Source of the DNA: Pirellulaceae bacterium
Lineage (GTDB): Bacteria > Planctomycetota > Planctomycetia > Pirellulales > Pirellulaceae
DNA length: 64,000 nt
Assembly: GCA_029243025.1 (NCBI GenBank)
Contig: JAQWSU010000005.1
Span: 1 to 64,000 of the forward strand
Reading direction: 5' to 3'
Each line of letters opens with the position of its first letter. The stretch's first letter is position 1. Below are positions 10,325 through 19,427 of this stretch, in pieces. Under the pieces are notes generated by a model. It did no database searches. It was given only the letters and a program-made list of their open reading frames with translations, and was not told where the DNA came from. A program made the translations under genes and the position numbers.

Positions 10325-11038
10325 ATGAATGACTCAAAGACTATTCTTCGCCTCTGCGATATCAGCAAGACTTACCACATGGGCGATGTGGAAGTGCCTG
10401 TACTCCACAACATCGACTTAGAGGTCGCGGAAGGTCAAATCACGGTCATTGTAGGACCCTCGGGTTCAGGGAAGAGCACGCTGCTGAACTTGATTGGTGG
10501 AATTGACCGATCGAGTTCGGGAAAGATTTTTTTCCGCGAGCATGACATCACCGACTACACGGAACGGCAGCTTACCGAGTACCGACGAGCGCGCATCGGC
10601 TTCGTCTTTCAGTTCTACAATCTGGTACCCACTCTCACGGCGACCGAAAATGTAATCGTCGCGACAGAGATTGCAAAGGCTCCAATGTTGGCGGATGAGG
10701 CGTTGGAGTTGGTTCACATGGGGCATCGTCTCGATCACTTCCCATCGCAATTATCTGGGGGTGAACAACAACGGGTCGCCATTGCCCGAGCCGTGGCCAA
10801 AAACCCCGACCTGCTCCTTTGTGATGAACCCACTGGGGCCCTCGATCTCGAAACAGGGCAGCTTGTCCTGCGCGCCTTGGTTGACCTTAATCGACGCTTA
10901 CAAACGACGGTTATTATCATCACCCATAACGTGGCGATCGCCGGCATCGCAAATCGACTTATCCGATTAGGATCTGGCACTATCGCAGAGGACCGTGACA
11001 ACGAGTCGCCCATTTCCCCCGAGGAGGTGACTTGGTGA
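10325..11038 (+). CDS. ABC exporter ATP-binding protein (LolD/MacB-type)
   Basis: 237 residues with Walker A G-P-S-G-S-G-K-S-T (44-52), Q-loop V-F-Q-F-Y-N-L, ABC signature L-S-G-G-E-Q-Q, Walker B L-L-L-C-D-E-P-T-G-A-L-D and an H-loop histidine (T-H-N). The F-Q-F-Y-N-L-V-P-T-L-T-A-x-E-N pattern is typical of the MacB/LolD branch. The open frame runs back to 10043, but the domain starts at the ATG at 10325. It overlaps the downstream permease by 4 bases and energises that permease and adaptor. Confidence 0.95.
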   Translation: MNDSKTILRLCDISKTYHMGDVEVPVLHNIDLEVAEGQITVIVGPSGSGKSTLLNLIGGIDRSSSGKIFFREHDITDYTERQLTEYRRARIGFVFQFYNLVPTLTATENVIVATEIAKAPMLADEALELVHMGHRLDHFPSQLSGGEQQRVAIARAVAKNPDLLLCDEPTGALDLETGQLVLRALVDLNRRLQTTVIIITHNVAIAGIANRLIRLGSGTIAEDRDNESPISPEEVTW

Positions 11039-13410
11039 CGATTTTGGATCGGAAACTGCGTCGAGATTTGTATGCCGCAAAGGGCTTGTTGCTTGCGATC
11101 ATTTGCATCCTTGGCCTCGGTGTTTCGGCTTACGTGGCGAACCTCTCCTTATACTTTAATCTCGAGTTGTCACGACGCAGCTACTATGCCGAGTGTCGAA
11201 TGGCTGATTTTTGGGTGGATATCGAAAAGCTGCCTCGCTCGGAAATTGACCGTTTAAGTGAAATTGAGGGAATCGCCGAATTACATGCGCGAATCGTGAT
11301 GCCCGTCACCGTCGATCTGGAAGACGTTCCGCAACCGCTTTCGGGCAGGATCGTTTCCCTACCGATGGATCCCCGCCCAGTCATCAACAATCTGGTACTC
11401 CGTCGTGGCAGTTACTTCACCGATCCGCGTCGTGCTGAGGTGATTATTAGTGAAGGTTTCGCCCAAAGTCGCAACCTAAATCCCGGTGATCTCCTGCAGG
11501 TCCTCTTGAACGACCGTCGACAAGAGTTGCTCGTAGTTGGAACGGCGATTAGCTCAGAATTCGTTTTTGCCCGGGCCCCAGGAACAATGATCCCGGACAA
11601 GGCTAGTTTTGTGATTCTGTACGTGAACGAACAGTTCGCAGCAGAAACGACCAACCTGGAAGGCGCCACGAATCAGATTTTGGGCAAGCTAACAGCAGAT
11701 CGCAGATCGAAACCGCTGGTGGTAACCAGCGAACTCGAGCAACAACTGGAACGTTTCGGGGAGGCAACGACCACACAGCTGGCGAATCACGAATCACATC
11801 AACAGTTGAGCAGCGATTTAAGAGGCTTGCGCACGATTAATCTGATCGTGCCAACCGTATTCCTTGCCGTCGCAGCCTTGATTCTCGATGTGCTGATGAT
11901 GCGACTCGCTCAACAACAGCGAACGGTCATTGGCACGCTCAAGGCACTGGGCTATACGAATCGGCAACTGGTGCTCCACTTTCTGAAATACGGAATTGTC
12001 GTCGGTCTGCTGGGCGGTTTGGCAGGGGCCGCATTTGGCTATTGGCTGGCCGGATTCATGCTCGACATGTTTCGGCAATTCTATGAATTTTCTGCCATTA
12101 TTAATCGCCCCTACCTCGGAATCGTCACTGCTTGCATCTTACTGAGTACCGTGATGGCCGTGGCGGGAACAATTCGTGGGGTCACGCAAGTCATGCGTCT
12201 GCGTCCCGCGGAAGCCATGCGGCCCAGGGCTCCTGAGTCATCTCAACGACTGTTCCTTGAACGCTGGACATCACTCTGGAAGCAGCTTGGCTTTCGCTGG
12301 CAAATGGTGATTCGAGGACTCTTTCGAAATCGGCTCCGAGTCTTCACAGGTATCTTCTCCGCCATGATGGGTTCTGCTTTGATTCTGCAGACATTGCAGA
12401 TCAATGAATCCTTCGGGGAGCTAATCCGTTTTACCTTCGATCGCATGATCGTAAGTGATTTTGACCTAACGCTGAAGGATGAAGTCGATTTTGATGGATT
12501 CCTCGAAGTTACTCGCTTCCCAGGTGTCGACTATGCCGAACCGATCTTGACGGTGGCCTGCACTTTCTACAACGGGAATCATCAAAAAAAAGGAGCAGTA
12601 ACGGGCATCCAGCCAACAGCTCGCTTGACTGTTCCTCGCGACCGTCAGGGCAACGCCGTCGTTCTACCCGACCATGGACTGGTACTCACTCGGCGACTTG
12701 CCGAAATTTTGCACATCAGTGCTGGCGAGCAAATTAGCATCGTGCCGCTCAACGGAGAACGAAAACCGATTGACGTGACAGTTTCGAAAATCGTAGAAAG
12801 TTTCGTCGGAACGGCTGCCTATGCCGATTGGAATTTCTTGAATACGCTCGTCAATGAAGAAGGATCCTTAAACTCGATTCAGGCCGAGGTAAACCTTGCA
12901 CCACCCCGTCTCGCAGAATTCTATCAACGGCTGAAGAACACCCCGAAACTACAAGGCTTTTCCGCGCTCGGTGAACAAAAAGAGCAGCTATTGATCCTGC
13001 TGCAACCACTGCGTGTAGTCAACGCGCTACTGATCCTGTTCGCGGGACTCTTGTTTTGTGGCAGTATCGTCACATCCTCCTTGATCTCTCTGGCCGAACG
13101 ACGGCAGGAAATCGCCACATTTCGTGTAATGGGCTACACCCCCCGTCAAATCGGAGGAATCTTTCTTCGCGAAAGTCTGATCGTTAACACGATCGGAATT
13201 TTTCTGGGACTGCCTGTCGGTTACTGGTTTGCCGCCTTCGTCAACCATTTCATCGCCACGGACTTGACCCGCCTCCCCTTCGTCCTCCCAACTTCACTGT
13301 TGATGATGACTGTTTTCCTCGGGCTACTATTTACCCTGATCGCATATATCCCCGTCTACCGCGCAGTGAGAAAACTCGACTGGTTGGACGCACTGAACAC
13401 CAAAGAATGA
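11035..13410 (+). CDS. ABC exporter permease with two FtsX-type domains
   Basis: 791 residues. One N-terminal transmembrane helix, an extracytoplasmic MacB-like region, three FtsX-core helices with A-A-L-I-L-D-V-L-M-M and G-T-L-K-A-L-G-Y. A second similar half follows, ending in helices with T-F-R-V-M-G-Y-T-P-R-Q-I-G-G-I-F. The GTG at 11035 is preferred over TTG at 11032 because GAGGAGGT lies six bases upstream and it gives a GTGA overlap with the ATPase stop. The duplicated topology resembles LolE/DevC-like transporters rather than MacB, which carries its own ATPase. Confidence 0.92.
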   Translation: MTILDRKLRRDLYAAKGLLLAIICILGLGVSAYVANLSLYFNLELSRRSYYAECRMADFWVDIEKLPRSEIDRLSEIEGIAELHARIVMPVTVDLEDVPQPLSGRIVSLPMDPRPVINNLVLRRGSYFTDPRRAEVIISEGFAQSRNLNPGDLLQVLLNDRRQELLVVGTAISSEFVFARAPGTMIPDKASFVILYVNEQFAAETTNLEGATNQILGKLTADRRSKPLVVTSELEQQLERFGEATTTQLANHESHQQLSSDLRGLRTINLIVPTVFLAVAALILDVLMMRLAQQQRTVIGTLKALGYTNRQLVLHFLKYGIVVGLLGGLAGAAFGYWLAGFMLDMFRQFYEFSAIINRPYLGIVTACILLSTVMAVAGTIRGVTQVMRLRPAEAMRPRAPESSQRLFLERWTSLWKQLGFRWQMVIRGLFRNRLRVFTGIFSAMMGSALILQTLQINESFGELIRFTFDRMIVSDFDLTLKDEVDFDGFLEVTRFPGVDYAEPILTVACTFYNGNHQKKGAVTGIQPTARLTVPRDRQGNAVVLPDHGLVLTRRLAEILHISAGEQISIVPLNGERKPIDVTVSKIVESFVGTAAYADWNFLNTLVNEEGSLNSIQAEVNLAPPRLAEFYQRLKNTPKLQGFSALGEQKEQLLILLQPLRVVNALLILFAGLLFCGSIVTSSLISLAERRQEIATFRVMGYTPRQIGGIFLRESLIVNTIGIFLGLPVGYWFAAFVNHFIATDLTRLPFVLPTSLLMMTVFLGLLFTLIAYIPVYRAVRKLDWLDALNTKE

Positions 13411-13429
13411 ATGAAAGAGGGATTTCACA

Positions 13430-14677
13430 ATGGCGCGTTGGATCGTGATCGGATTGCTGGTCGTCGCAGGAATCGGTGTCGGAATCTACCTCGTTTCACC
13501 GCGCGGAATTCCGGTACTCACAGCCGCGGCCAAAGTTCAAACAATCCGTGCCTACGTCGAAGAATCCGCCAAAACTCAGTTGCCTGAAATCCATCGAGTC
13601 ACGATGCCCTTGCAAGGTCGCATTTTGCCGATTGAACTTGAGGAAGGCGACTTGGTCACGGCCGATCAGATCGTGGCTCGAATGGACACCCAGGATCTCG
13701 ATACCGATTTACAAGAGGCGAAAAACTCCGTCGAACAATACGTCCAAGGTCTGGAACAGATGTTGTTAACCATCAAACAATCCCAACAAACTGTCATCGC
13801 TAGTCAAGAACGCTATGAATTCTATGAACGTGAATTCAGTCGTGTCGCCGAGCTATTTCGTCGCAAAACACTGGCAGAATCCAGCCGAAATCAGGCCGAA
13901 TTGAGTCTGATCGAAAGCCGTGTGGAACTGCGCAAAGACGAACTGGACCGTGATATTTATTCGATCGGGAAAACGATCTTCGAACTCTTACGGGACAATG
14001 AAATTGGTGAAAAGGACAAAGCAGAACGCAACCGCAAGCGAGCAGAAATTCGCACACCAGTCGCCGGTACGGTACTCAATCGCGAAGTCTCTAACGAACG
14101 TGTGCTGCAAGCCGGCGCCGTTCTGCTTGAAATCGGCAACTTAAATAACCTGGAACTCTTGGCGGAAGTGCTTACACAGGATGCAGTACGAATTCAAAAC
14201 GATGACGCCGTAGATATTCAAGGGGCGGCACTCGGCAAGGAAACGATCGGCGGCCATGTGTCGAGAATCTTTCCCCAGGGTTTCACCAAGGTATCTTCTC
14301 TTGGTGTTGAACAACAACGAGTCAATGTGATTATCAAATTTGCCCCTGATGAACTCGCTAAATTGAAGCAGAAACATATCAACCTAGGATCCGAATTTCG
14401 CCTACGCGTGAAGATCTACACGGACGAGCGCCAACAGGCGATCGTGGTACCGCGATCTGCGGTCTTCCGCAGCACGGCTGGCACGTGGCAGACATTCGTT
14501 ATCAGAAAGCAGAAAGCAGAACTACGAACGGTTCAGGTGGGGCTACAAAATGACTTTCAAGTTGAAATCATCAGCGGCGTCAAAGCTAAGGAGCATGTCA
14601 TTCTCGCGCCAGAATCGGAACTGGTCGACGGACAGATGGTCGAAGCAACGATGCCGAACACTTCGGAAACTCCTTGA
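13430..14677 (+). CDS. HlyD-family periplasmic adaptor subunit
   Basis: 415 residues. An N-terminal membrane anchor (about 4-25) is followed by a biotinyl-lipoyl half (G-R-I-L-P-I-E-L-E-E-G-D), a long alpha-hairpin (about 95-205, rich in E/Q/R) and a second lipoyl half (R-T-P-V-A-G-T-V-L-N). Beta-barrel and membrane-proximal domains close it. It is the third gene of the export operon, 19 bases after the permease; adaptor, permease and ATPase together form a tripartite efflux system. Substrate unknown; no outer-membrane TolC-like gene is adjacent. Confidence 0.93.
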   Translation: MARWIVIGLLVVAGIGVGIYLVSPRGIPVLTAAAKVQTIRAYVEESAKTQLPEIHRVTMPLQGRILPIELEEGDLVTADQIVARMDTQDLDTDLQEAKNSVEQYVQGLEQMLLTIKQSQQTVIASQERYEFYEREFSRVAELFRRKTLAESSRNQAELSLIESRVELRKDELDRDIYSIGKTIFELLRDNEIGEKDKAERNRKRAEIRTPVAGTVLNREVSNERVLQAGAVLLEIGNLNNLELLAEVLTQDAVRIQNDDAVDIQGAALGKETIGGHVSRIFPQGFTKVSSLGVEQQRVNVIIKFAPDELAKLKQKHINLGSEFRLRVKIYTDERQQAIVVPRSAVFRSTAGTWQTFVIRKQKAELRTVQVGLQNDFQVEIISGVKAKEHVILAPESELVDGQMVEATMPNTSETP

Positions 14678-14940
14678 CTGCCGAACGTTCATTGCGACAC
14701 CGTTCGAGAATTTTAGTGAAACAACAATCGTCCAGTCGACATCCTCAAAGTCCAAAGTCCCGCCGGATTGCTGCGATTCACTGCTGCTGATTCGCGCATC
14801 ACCCATGAGGCCTCGAAAAAACAAACTCGTCTTCGCGCCATCGATCTTGCCCCTCAACTGCAGTCACCATACAAACAGGATGTTTACTGATTGGAAACAC
14901 GGCTGCACGACGAGACACCATCCTTGCGAAGTACGGTCCT

Positions 14941-15399
14941 ATGCACGAATCCAAAATAGAAAAAAAACAGATCCAACAGGTCTGTGCAATTCCATTCCGA
15001 CAACCGGCTGCGGAGGCTGAGTTCTGCCTGATCACCTCCGTCAAAAAACAGCGTTGGATCTTTCCGAAGGGAATTATCGACCCAGGTGAGACCTTTTCCG
15101 ATTCGGCCCTCAAAGAAGCCTACGAAGAAGCCGGACTCCGCGGACAGATTCTCGACCACGAATTGGGGCGATTTGACGATTACAAATGGGATACTCCCCT
15201 CTCCGTACGCGTCGTCCTCATGGAAGTCGTGAGCTGCGCAACCGATTGGCCAGAAGCGGAGCAGCGGCGAAGAAAATGGGTCACCTTGAACCAGGGTCGA
15301 GCTTTGTTACATAAAAGAACGCTCAAGAAATTCTTGGCCGCTGCAGCCGAATACCTCCACACCCTAACTGACCCGACAGAGCCATCTAATCCGACCTAA
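14941..15399 (+). CDS. NUDIX hydrolase
   Basis: 152 residues. The Nudix box spans residues 44-66 (G-x5-E-x7-K-E-A-Y-E-E-A-G-L). The usual arginine of the REUXEE core is lysine (K58), while the catalytic glutamates E59, E62 and E63 are present. W-I-F-P-K-G and W-V-T-L-N-Q flank it, as in diphosphoinositol-polyphosphate/Ap4A-type hydrolases. It hydrolyses a nucleoside or inositol diphosphate linked to another group; the substrate is not predictable. Its stop overlaps the convergent DUF3467 gene by 4 bases. Confidence 0.88.
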   Translation: MHESKIEKKQIQQVCAIPFRQPAAEAEFCLITSVKKQRWIFPKGIIDPGETFSDSALKEAYEEAGLRGQILDHELGRFDDYKWDTPLSVRVVLMEVVSCATDWPEAEQRRRKWVTLNQGRALLHKRTLKKFLAAAAEYLHTLTDPTEPSNPT

Positions 15400-16055
15400 G
15401 GTGTTTCAGGATCTGTTTCAGGATCATCGTTAGGCAACTCAGGCGTTTCTGGAGGCGGTGTGGAGTCGGGTGGCTGCGAACCCTTGTTCTCCTGAAACTT
15501 TTGGTAGTTCCCTTTCAGCGCTTCCAACAGCGGCGGTACGTGGGGAGCCGACATAAAAACTCGACTCGCGACCGCAGCATTGGGAAAGAATTGCGTCACA
15601 AAGTCAAAGCAAAACTCTGCGGCTGAATGCCGAATCATGACACCTTCGGAGAAATGTCCAGCTAGTTCCTCATCTGGAATTTTAATGTTGTCATAAACCT
15701 CTTGGATCGACGGTCGCTTAGCCGGATTCGCGGGCTTCGGCAGTTTCATCGGTTCGCCAAACTTTTCCTCGTAGTTGGCGAGATTTTGCTCTAACGCCTG
15801 AATGAAGCGTGGAACCACCTGGTGCGGCATGACCACCCGACTGACCAACTGGTTCGGCACACCCATCTGTTGCAGGAAATCCAGAACAAATGCATGCGGG
15901 CCATTCATAACAATGGCCCCCGTGCTAATCACACCCGTGCCGATCGCAGCCGGAACACGCGCGGTGACGCCCGGAACCTGCACTTGTTGATGCGGCCCGT
16001 TCGAAGTTTCATCCCCATTTCCATCCGGGTTGCCAGGCTTATTCTCGTCAGTCAT
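15396..16055 (-). CDS. Tandem DUF3467 protein
   Basis: 219 residues with two copies of a DUF3467-like unit. The first (about 50-105) has F-V-L-D-F-L-Q, S-R-V-V-M-P-H-Q and L-E-Q-N-L-A-N-Y-E. The second (about 135-190) has F-C-F-D-F-V-T, S-R-V-F-M-S-A-P-H and L-K-G-N-Y-Q-K-F. Both are framed by Pro/Asp/Glu-rich, disordered ends. The family usually has one domain in about 100 residues and no known function. The ATG at 16055 is preferred; a GTG at 16076 would add seven residues. No signal peptide. Confidence 0.78.
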   Translation of the reverse strand: MTDENKPGNPDGNGDETSNGPHQQVQVPGVTARVPAAIGTGVISTGAIVMNGPHAFVLDFLQQMGVPNQLVSRVVMPHQVVPRFIQALEQNLANYEEKFGEPMKLPKPANPAKRPSIQEVYDNIKIPDEELAGHFSEGVMIRHSAAEFCFDFVTQFFPNAAVASRVFMSAPHVPPLLEALKGNYQKFQENKGSQPPDSTPPPETPELPNDDPETDPETP

Positions 16056-16291
16056 TCGATTTTGTTCCGAGGACACTTATTTCGACTTCTTCACCTTAAC
16101 AGATTCGCCAATAACTGGCGATTCCAGTCAGGAAAAGTGCCTCTGTAAGTTAATAATACGGGCAACTTATCCGCATTCAAATTGAACTGGCCTGCGTTGC
16201 CAAATTACCGACTAGTGTTGATCAATGGGATCAATTAGGCTTTGACACAAGTTACTTGCCCCAACTTAAATGTCGTCCCAAGGATACACTG

Positions 16292-17059
16292 ATGTCGCAC
16301 GCAGATCCAAACCGCTCCGGGATTTCTCGACGTTCATTATTCCACAACGCCGCAGCAGCTGGCATCGGCCTGAGTTCAATCCATTGGCTGCAAAACACCG
16401 CACAGGCAGCGGAAAGCTCAATTCCACGTAAAGGCGTTGTTCTATTCCAAGGCGATTCAATCACCGATGCCGGACGAAACCGTCAAGCAACGGGAGCGAA
16501 CAACACCGGCGCCCTCGGTCACGGATACCCGATGCTGATTTCAGCCTACTTGCTGGCGAACCACCCCGAATTAGACCTTCAATGCTTCAATCGCGGCATC
16601 AGTGGCAACAAGGTGCCGGATCTCGAAAAACGCTGGCAGCAAGACTGCATCGATCTCAAGCCTAATTTATTGAGCATTCTGATTGGCGTGAATGACATCT
16701 GGCATAAACTGGGTGGCAACTACGATGGCACCGTCAAAGACTATGAAGACGGTTTACTTGCCTTGCTCCAACGCACAAGAAAAGCGTTGCCGGATACCCA
16801 GATCGTTCTCTGCGAACCGTTTGTATTGCGTTGTGGTGCCATCAACGACAAATGGTTTCCAGAATTTGATGAACGACTCGCAGCCTGCCGGCGCGTGGGC
16901 GAAGAAATGAATTGCACCTGGGTGCCGTTTCAGGAGATGTTCAACCAAGCCGTCGAAAGTGCCAAACCGGCTTACTGGGCCGGTGATGGTGTTCACCCTT
17001 CACTCGCCGGACACGCGTTGATGGCAAAGACTTGGCTCGAGGTGGTGAACCTTGGATAG
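16292..17059 (+). CDS. Tat-exported SGNH/GDSL hydrolase
   Basis: 255 residues. A canonical twin-arginine signal S-R-R-S-L-F-H (12-18) with an Ala-rich H-region ends near A-Q-A-A-E. Block I is G-D-S-I-T-D (catalytic Ser about 56), block II N-R-G-I-S-G-N, block III G-V-N-D and block V D-G-V-H-P, so the Ser, Asp and His of an esterase are all there. AAGGA seven bases before the ATG at 16292 fixes the start. It is likely a carbohydrate or lipid esterase acting outside the cytoplasm. The helicase gene begins 6 bases after its stop. Confidence 0.92.
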   Translation: MSHADPNRSGISRRSLFHNAAAAGIGLSSIHWLQNTAQAAESSIPRKGVVLFQGDSITDAGRNRQATGANNTGALGHGYPMLISAYLLANHPELDLQCFNRGISGNKVPDLEKRWQQDCIDLKPNLLSILIGVNDIWHKLGGNYDGTVKDYEDGLLALLQRTRKALPDTQIVLCEPFVLRCGAINDKWFPEFDERLAACRRVGEEMNCTWVPFQEMFNQAVESAKPAYWAGDGVHPSLAGHALMAKTWLEVVNLG

Positions 17060-17065
17060 ACAAAG

Positions 17066-19390
17066 GTGGATGAGACAATTGACGAACCGTTAAACGATTC
17101 TTCGGCAGCTGATCGAGATGAATTAGCTGCCGATTATCTTGACCAGCTACCTTTTGAGCCGTACCCGGTTCAAGAGGAAGCGTTATTGGCGTGGTTTACC
17201 AGCGAACAAGGCGTACTCGTCTGCGCTCCAACGGGCACCGGCAAGACACTGATTGCGGAAGCCGCCTTGTTTGAAGCACTTCGTACTGGCAAACGCGCTT
17301 ACTACACGACTCCACTAATCGCGCTCACCGAACAAAAACTCCAAGAACTTCGACAGGCCGCTGTTCGATGGGGTTTTTCGGAGGATAAGGTGGGGCTCGT
17401 AACAGGCAACCGCCGCGTCAATCCAGACGCCCCCATACTCGTTGTCGTCGCAGAGATCCTTTTCAACCGACTACTTCGAGATGAGTTTGACTTTGACGAT
17501 GTCTCGGCAGTGGTAATGGATGAATTCCACAGTTTCAACGATCCGGAACGCGGGATCGTCTGGGAATTCTCTCTCGGATTGCTGCCACCCAAGGTCCGCC
17601 TCTTACTGCTCTCCGCGACCGTTGGTAACGCATTGGAATTTGTGCAATGGATGCGTCGCACCCACCACCGTAATTTAGACCTGGTCCAAAGTGACGATCG
17701 CAAAGTCCCACTCACGTTCCAATGGGTTGGTGATCAGCTGCTGAATGAATTGATCGAGCAAATGTCACAAGGCGATCAACAGCAGCGATTCACGCCCGCC
17801 CTCATCTTTTGCTTCAATCGAGACATGTGTTGGGAAGTCGCCGAACAGCTCAAAGGTAAGAAGCTGATGGTCGATGGACAACAGGCACAGCTCACCGAGG
17901 AGCTCAAGCAACATGACTGGAGCCAAGGAGCCGGGCCTAAGCTGCGACAAGTTCTGCAACGGGGCGTTGGAGTGCATCATGCCGGTCTGTTACCGCGCTA
18001 CAAGCGAATCGTCGAGTCACTGTTCCAAAAAAAACTGTTGTCGATCACCGTTTGTACGGAAACACTGGCCGCCGGTATCAATCTACCAGCCCGAAGCGTC
18101 GTCCTGCCGAATCTCCTTAAAGGCCCACGCGATAAAAAGAAACTGATCGAGCCCAGTAGTGCTCACCAAATGTTTGGTCGTGCCGGGCGGCCACAATTCG
18201 ACTCGCAAGGTTTTGTGTTTGCCTTGGCACATGAAGACGATGTCAAAATCCTCCGATGGCGTGAAAAATACGACAAAATCCCGGAGGACACAAAAGATCC
18301 AGGTTTGCGAAAAGCCAAGAAGGCCTTGAAGAAAAAGATGCCGACACGGCGGACCAATCAGCAATACTGGAACGAGGCTCAATTCGAAAAACTTCGACAA
18401 GCTCCGCCTGGTGACCTCGAGAGCCGGGGGCCGTTACCCTGGCGACTACTGGCTTACATGCTGGATGTCTCCCCCGAGGTTGCGCCAATTCGTCAGCTGG
18501 TCAATAAACGGCTGATTCATGGCAAGCGTTTGGAACAACAGCAGAAAGCTTTGGATGCCATGCTGATGACCCTCTGGCGAGCTGGTTACGTCGCGCTAGA
18601 GCCCAAACCCCCACTCCCCAACACGGAAACTCCATCTCCGCTCGAAACTCCATCTCGCCTCGAAACTCCATCTCCGCTCGAAGAAGCGCCGCCCCCCTAT
18701 CGTCCTGAGCGAGCGATCCCGACAGAAGAGATGCAAAAGATTCTCGGTTTACGAGGCGTGAACCCGTTGTTTGGGGTGTTCGTGATCAACCAACTTGGCA
18801 TTGCTGATCATAACGAACGCATTCAAGCATTTGAAAGCATTTTAGAGCTGCCACTTTCTGTCGCGAGGTTCGTAAAAGTGCCCGGCCACGAAGAGCTGCC
18901 GCCTGGCGCACTGGCCACCACCCGATTGGATGTGAAACTGCTTCAACTAGGATTGGCCACTGCCGATGAATTAACAGCCAGTGACAGCGAAGATGATGAT
19001 GAACGGGGGGGTTTGTTCGAAGAAGAGAAACCTCGCCTTTTATCACTTGCCGACAAGCTGAAAAGGCTTTTCGATTATGACTTTCCTGGCGTGCATGACG
19101 TGCGAACTTTTCCAGTTTGGGCAGCCGGCGAAATCCTTGAATTCGGTGGCAATTTCAACAGTTACATCACTAGCAAGCGATTACAGAAACAAGAGGGTGT
19201 AATTTTCCGTCACCTGCTGCGATTGATTCTTTTAATTGGTGAGTTCGCCCAACTCACACCACCCGACATCTCGCCAGAGCAATGGCAGGCAGAAATCCTA
19301 CCGATTCGGGACCAGCTGATCTCAATTTGCCGCACGGTCGATCCGAGTAGCGTCGACGAAGTTTTGGCCAGCTCGAAGAACGAAACCTAA
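17066..19390 (+). CDS. Ski2-like DEAD/DExH-box helicase
   Basis: 774 residues, GTG start. Superfamily-2 motifs: Q-x-x-A region, Walker A A-P-T-G-T-G-K-T (54-61), D-E-F-H (152-155), S-A-T, the Ski2-like H-H-A-G-L-L-P-R-Y-K, and Q-M-F-G-R-A-G-R-P. A variable Glu-Thr-Pro-Ser linker encoded by an 18-base tandem repeat separates the motor from a C-terminal helical domain. It is probably an RNA or DNA helicase, and the large C-terminal domain is typical of the planctomycete version. Six bases separate it from the SGNH gene, so co-transcription is likely although the functions look unrelated. Confidence 0.9.
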   Translation: MDETIDEPLNDSSAADRDELAADYLDQLPFEPYPVQEEALLAWFTSEQGVLVCAPTGTGKTLIAEAALFEALRTGKRAYYTTPLIALTEQKLQELRQAAVRWGFSEDKVGLVTGNRRVNPDAPILVVVAEILFNRLLRDEFDFDDVSAVVMDEFHSFNDPERGIVWEFSLGLLPPKVRLLLLSATVGNALEFVQWMRRTHHRNLDLVQSDDRKVPLTFQWVGDQLLNELIEQMSQGDQQQRFTPALIFCFNRDMCWEVAEQLKGKKLMVDGQQAQLTEELKQHDWSQGAGPKLRQVLQRGVGVHHAGLLPRYKRIVESLFQKKLLSITVCTETLAAGINLPARSVVLPNLLKGPRDKKKLIEPSSAHQMFGRAGRPQFDSQGFVFALAHEDDVKILRWREKYDKIPEDTKDPGLRKAKKALKKKMPTRRTNQQYWNEAQFEKLRQAPPGDLESRGPLPWRLLAYMLDVSPEVAPIRQLVNKRLIHGKRLEQQQKALDAMLMTLWRAGYVALEPKPPLPNTETPSPLETPSRLETPSPLEEAPPPYRPERAIPTEEMQKILGLRGVNPLFGVFVINQLGIADHNERIQAFESILELPLSVARFVKVPGHEELPPGALATTRLDVKLLQLGLATADELTASDSEDDDERGGLFEEEKPRLLSLADKLKRLFDYDFPGVHDVRTFPVWAAGEILEFGGNFNSYITSKRLQKQEGVIFRHLLRLILLIGEFAQLTPPDISPEQWQAEILPIRDQLISICRTVDPSSVDEVLASSKNET
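18626..18679 (+). repeat. 18-bp tandem repeat (3 copies) inside helicase gene
   Basis: The unit GAAACTCCATCTCCGCTC occurs at 18626, 18644 (two differences) and 18662. It encodes a repeated E-T-P-S-P-L / E-T-P-S-R-L linker. Being a multiple of three it changes length without breaking the frame, so it is likely variable between strains. Confidence 0.9.
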
Positions 19391-19427
19391 GCCCTCGATC
19401 AACCGGCTTGAAGGTCTTTGCCAGACG

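Noticed and set aside
9466-14677. PPTase plus ABC exporter as a natural-product cluster
   Set aside because: No NRPS, PKS or carrier protein nearby; about 185 bases and a change of function separate the PPTase from the exporter genes.
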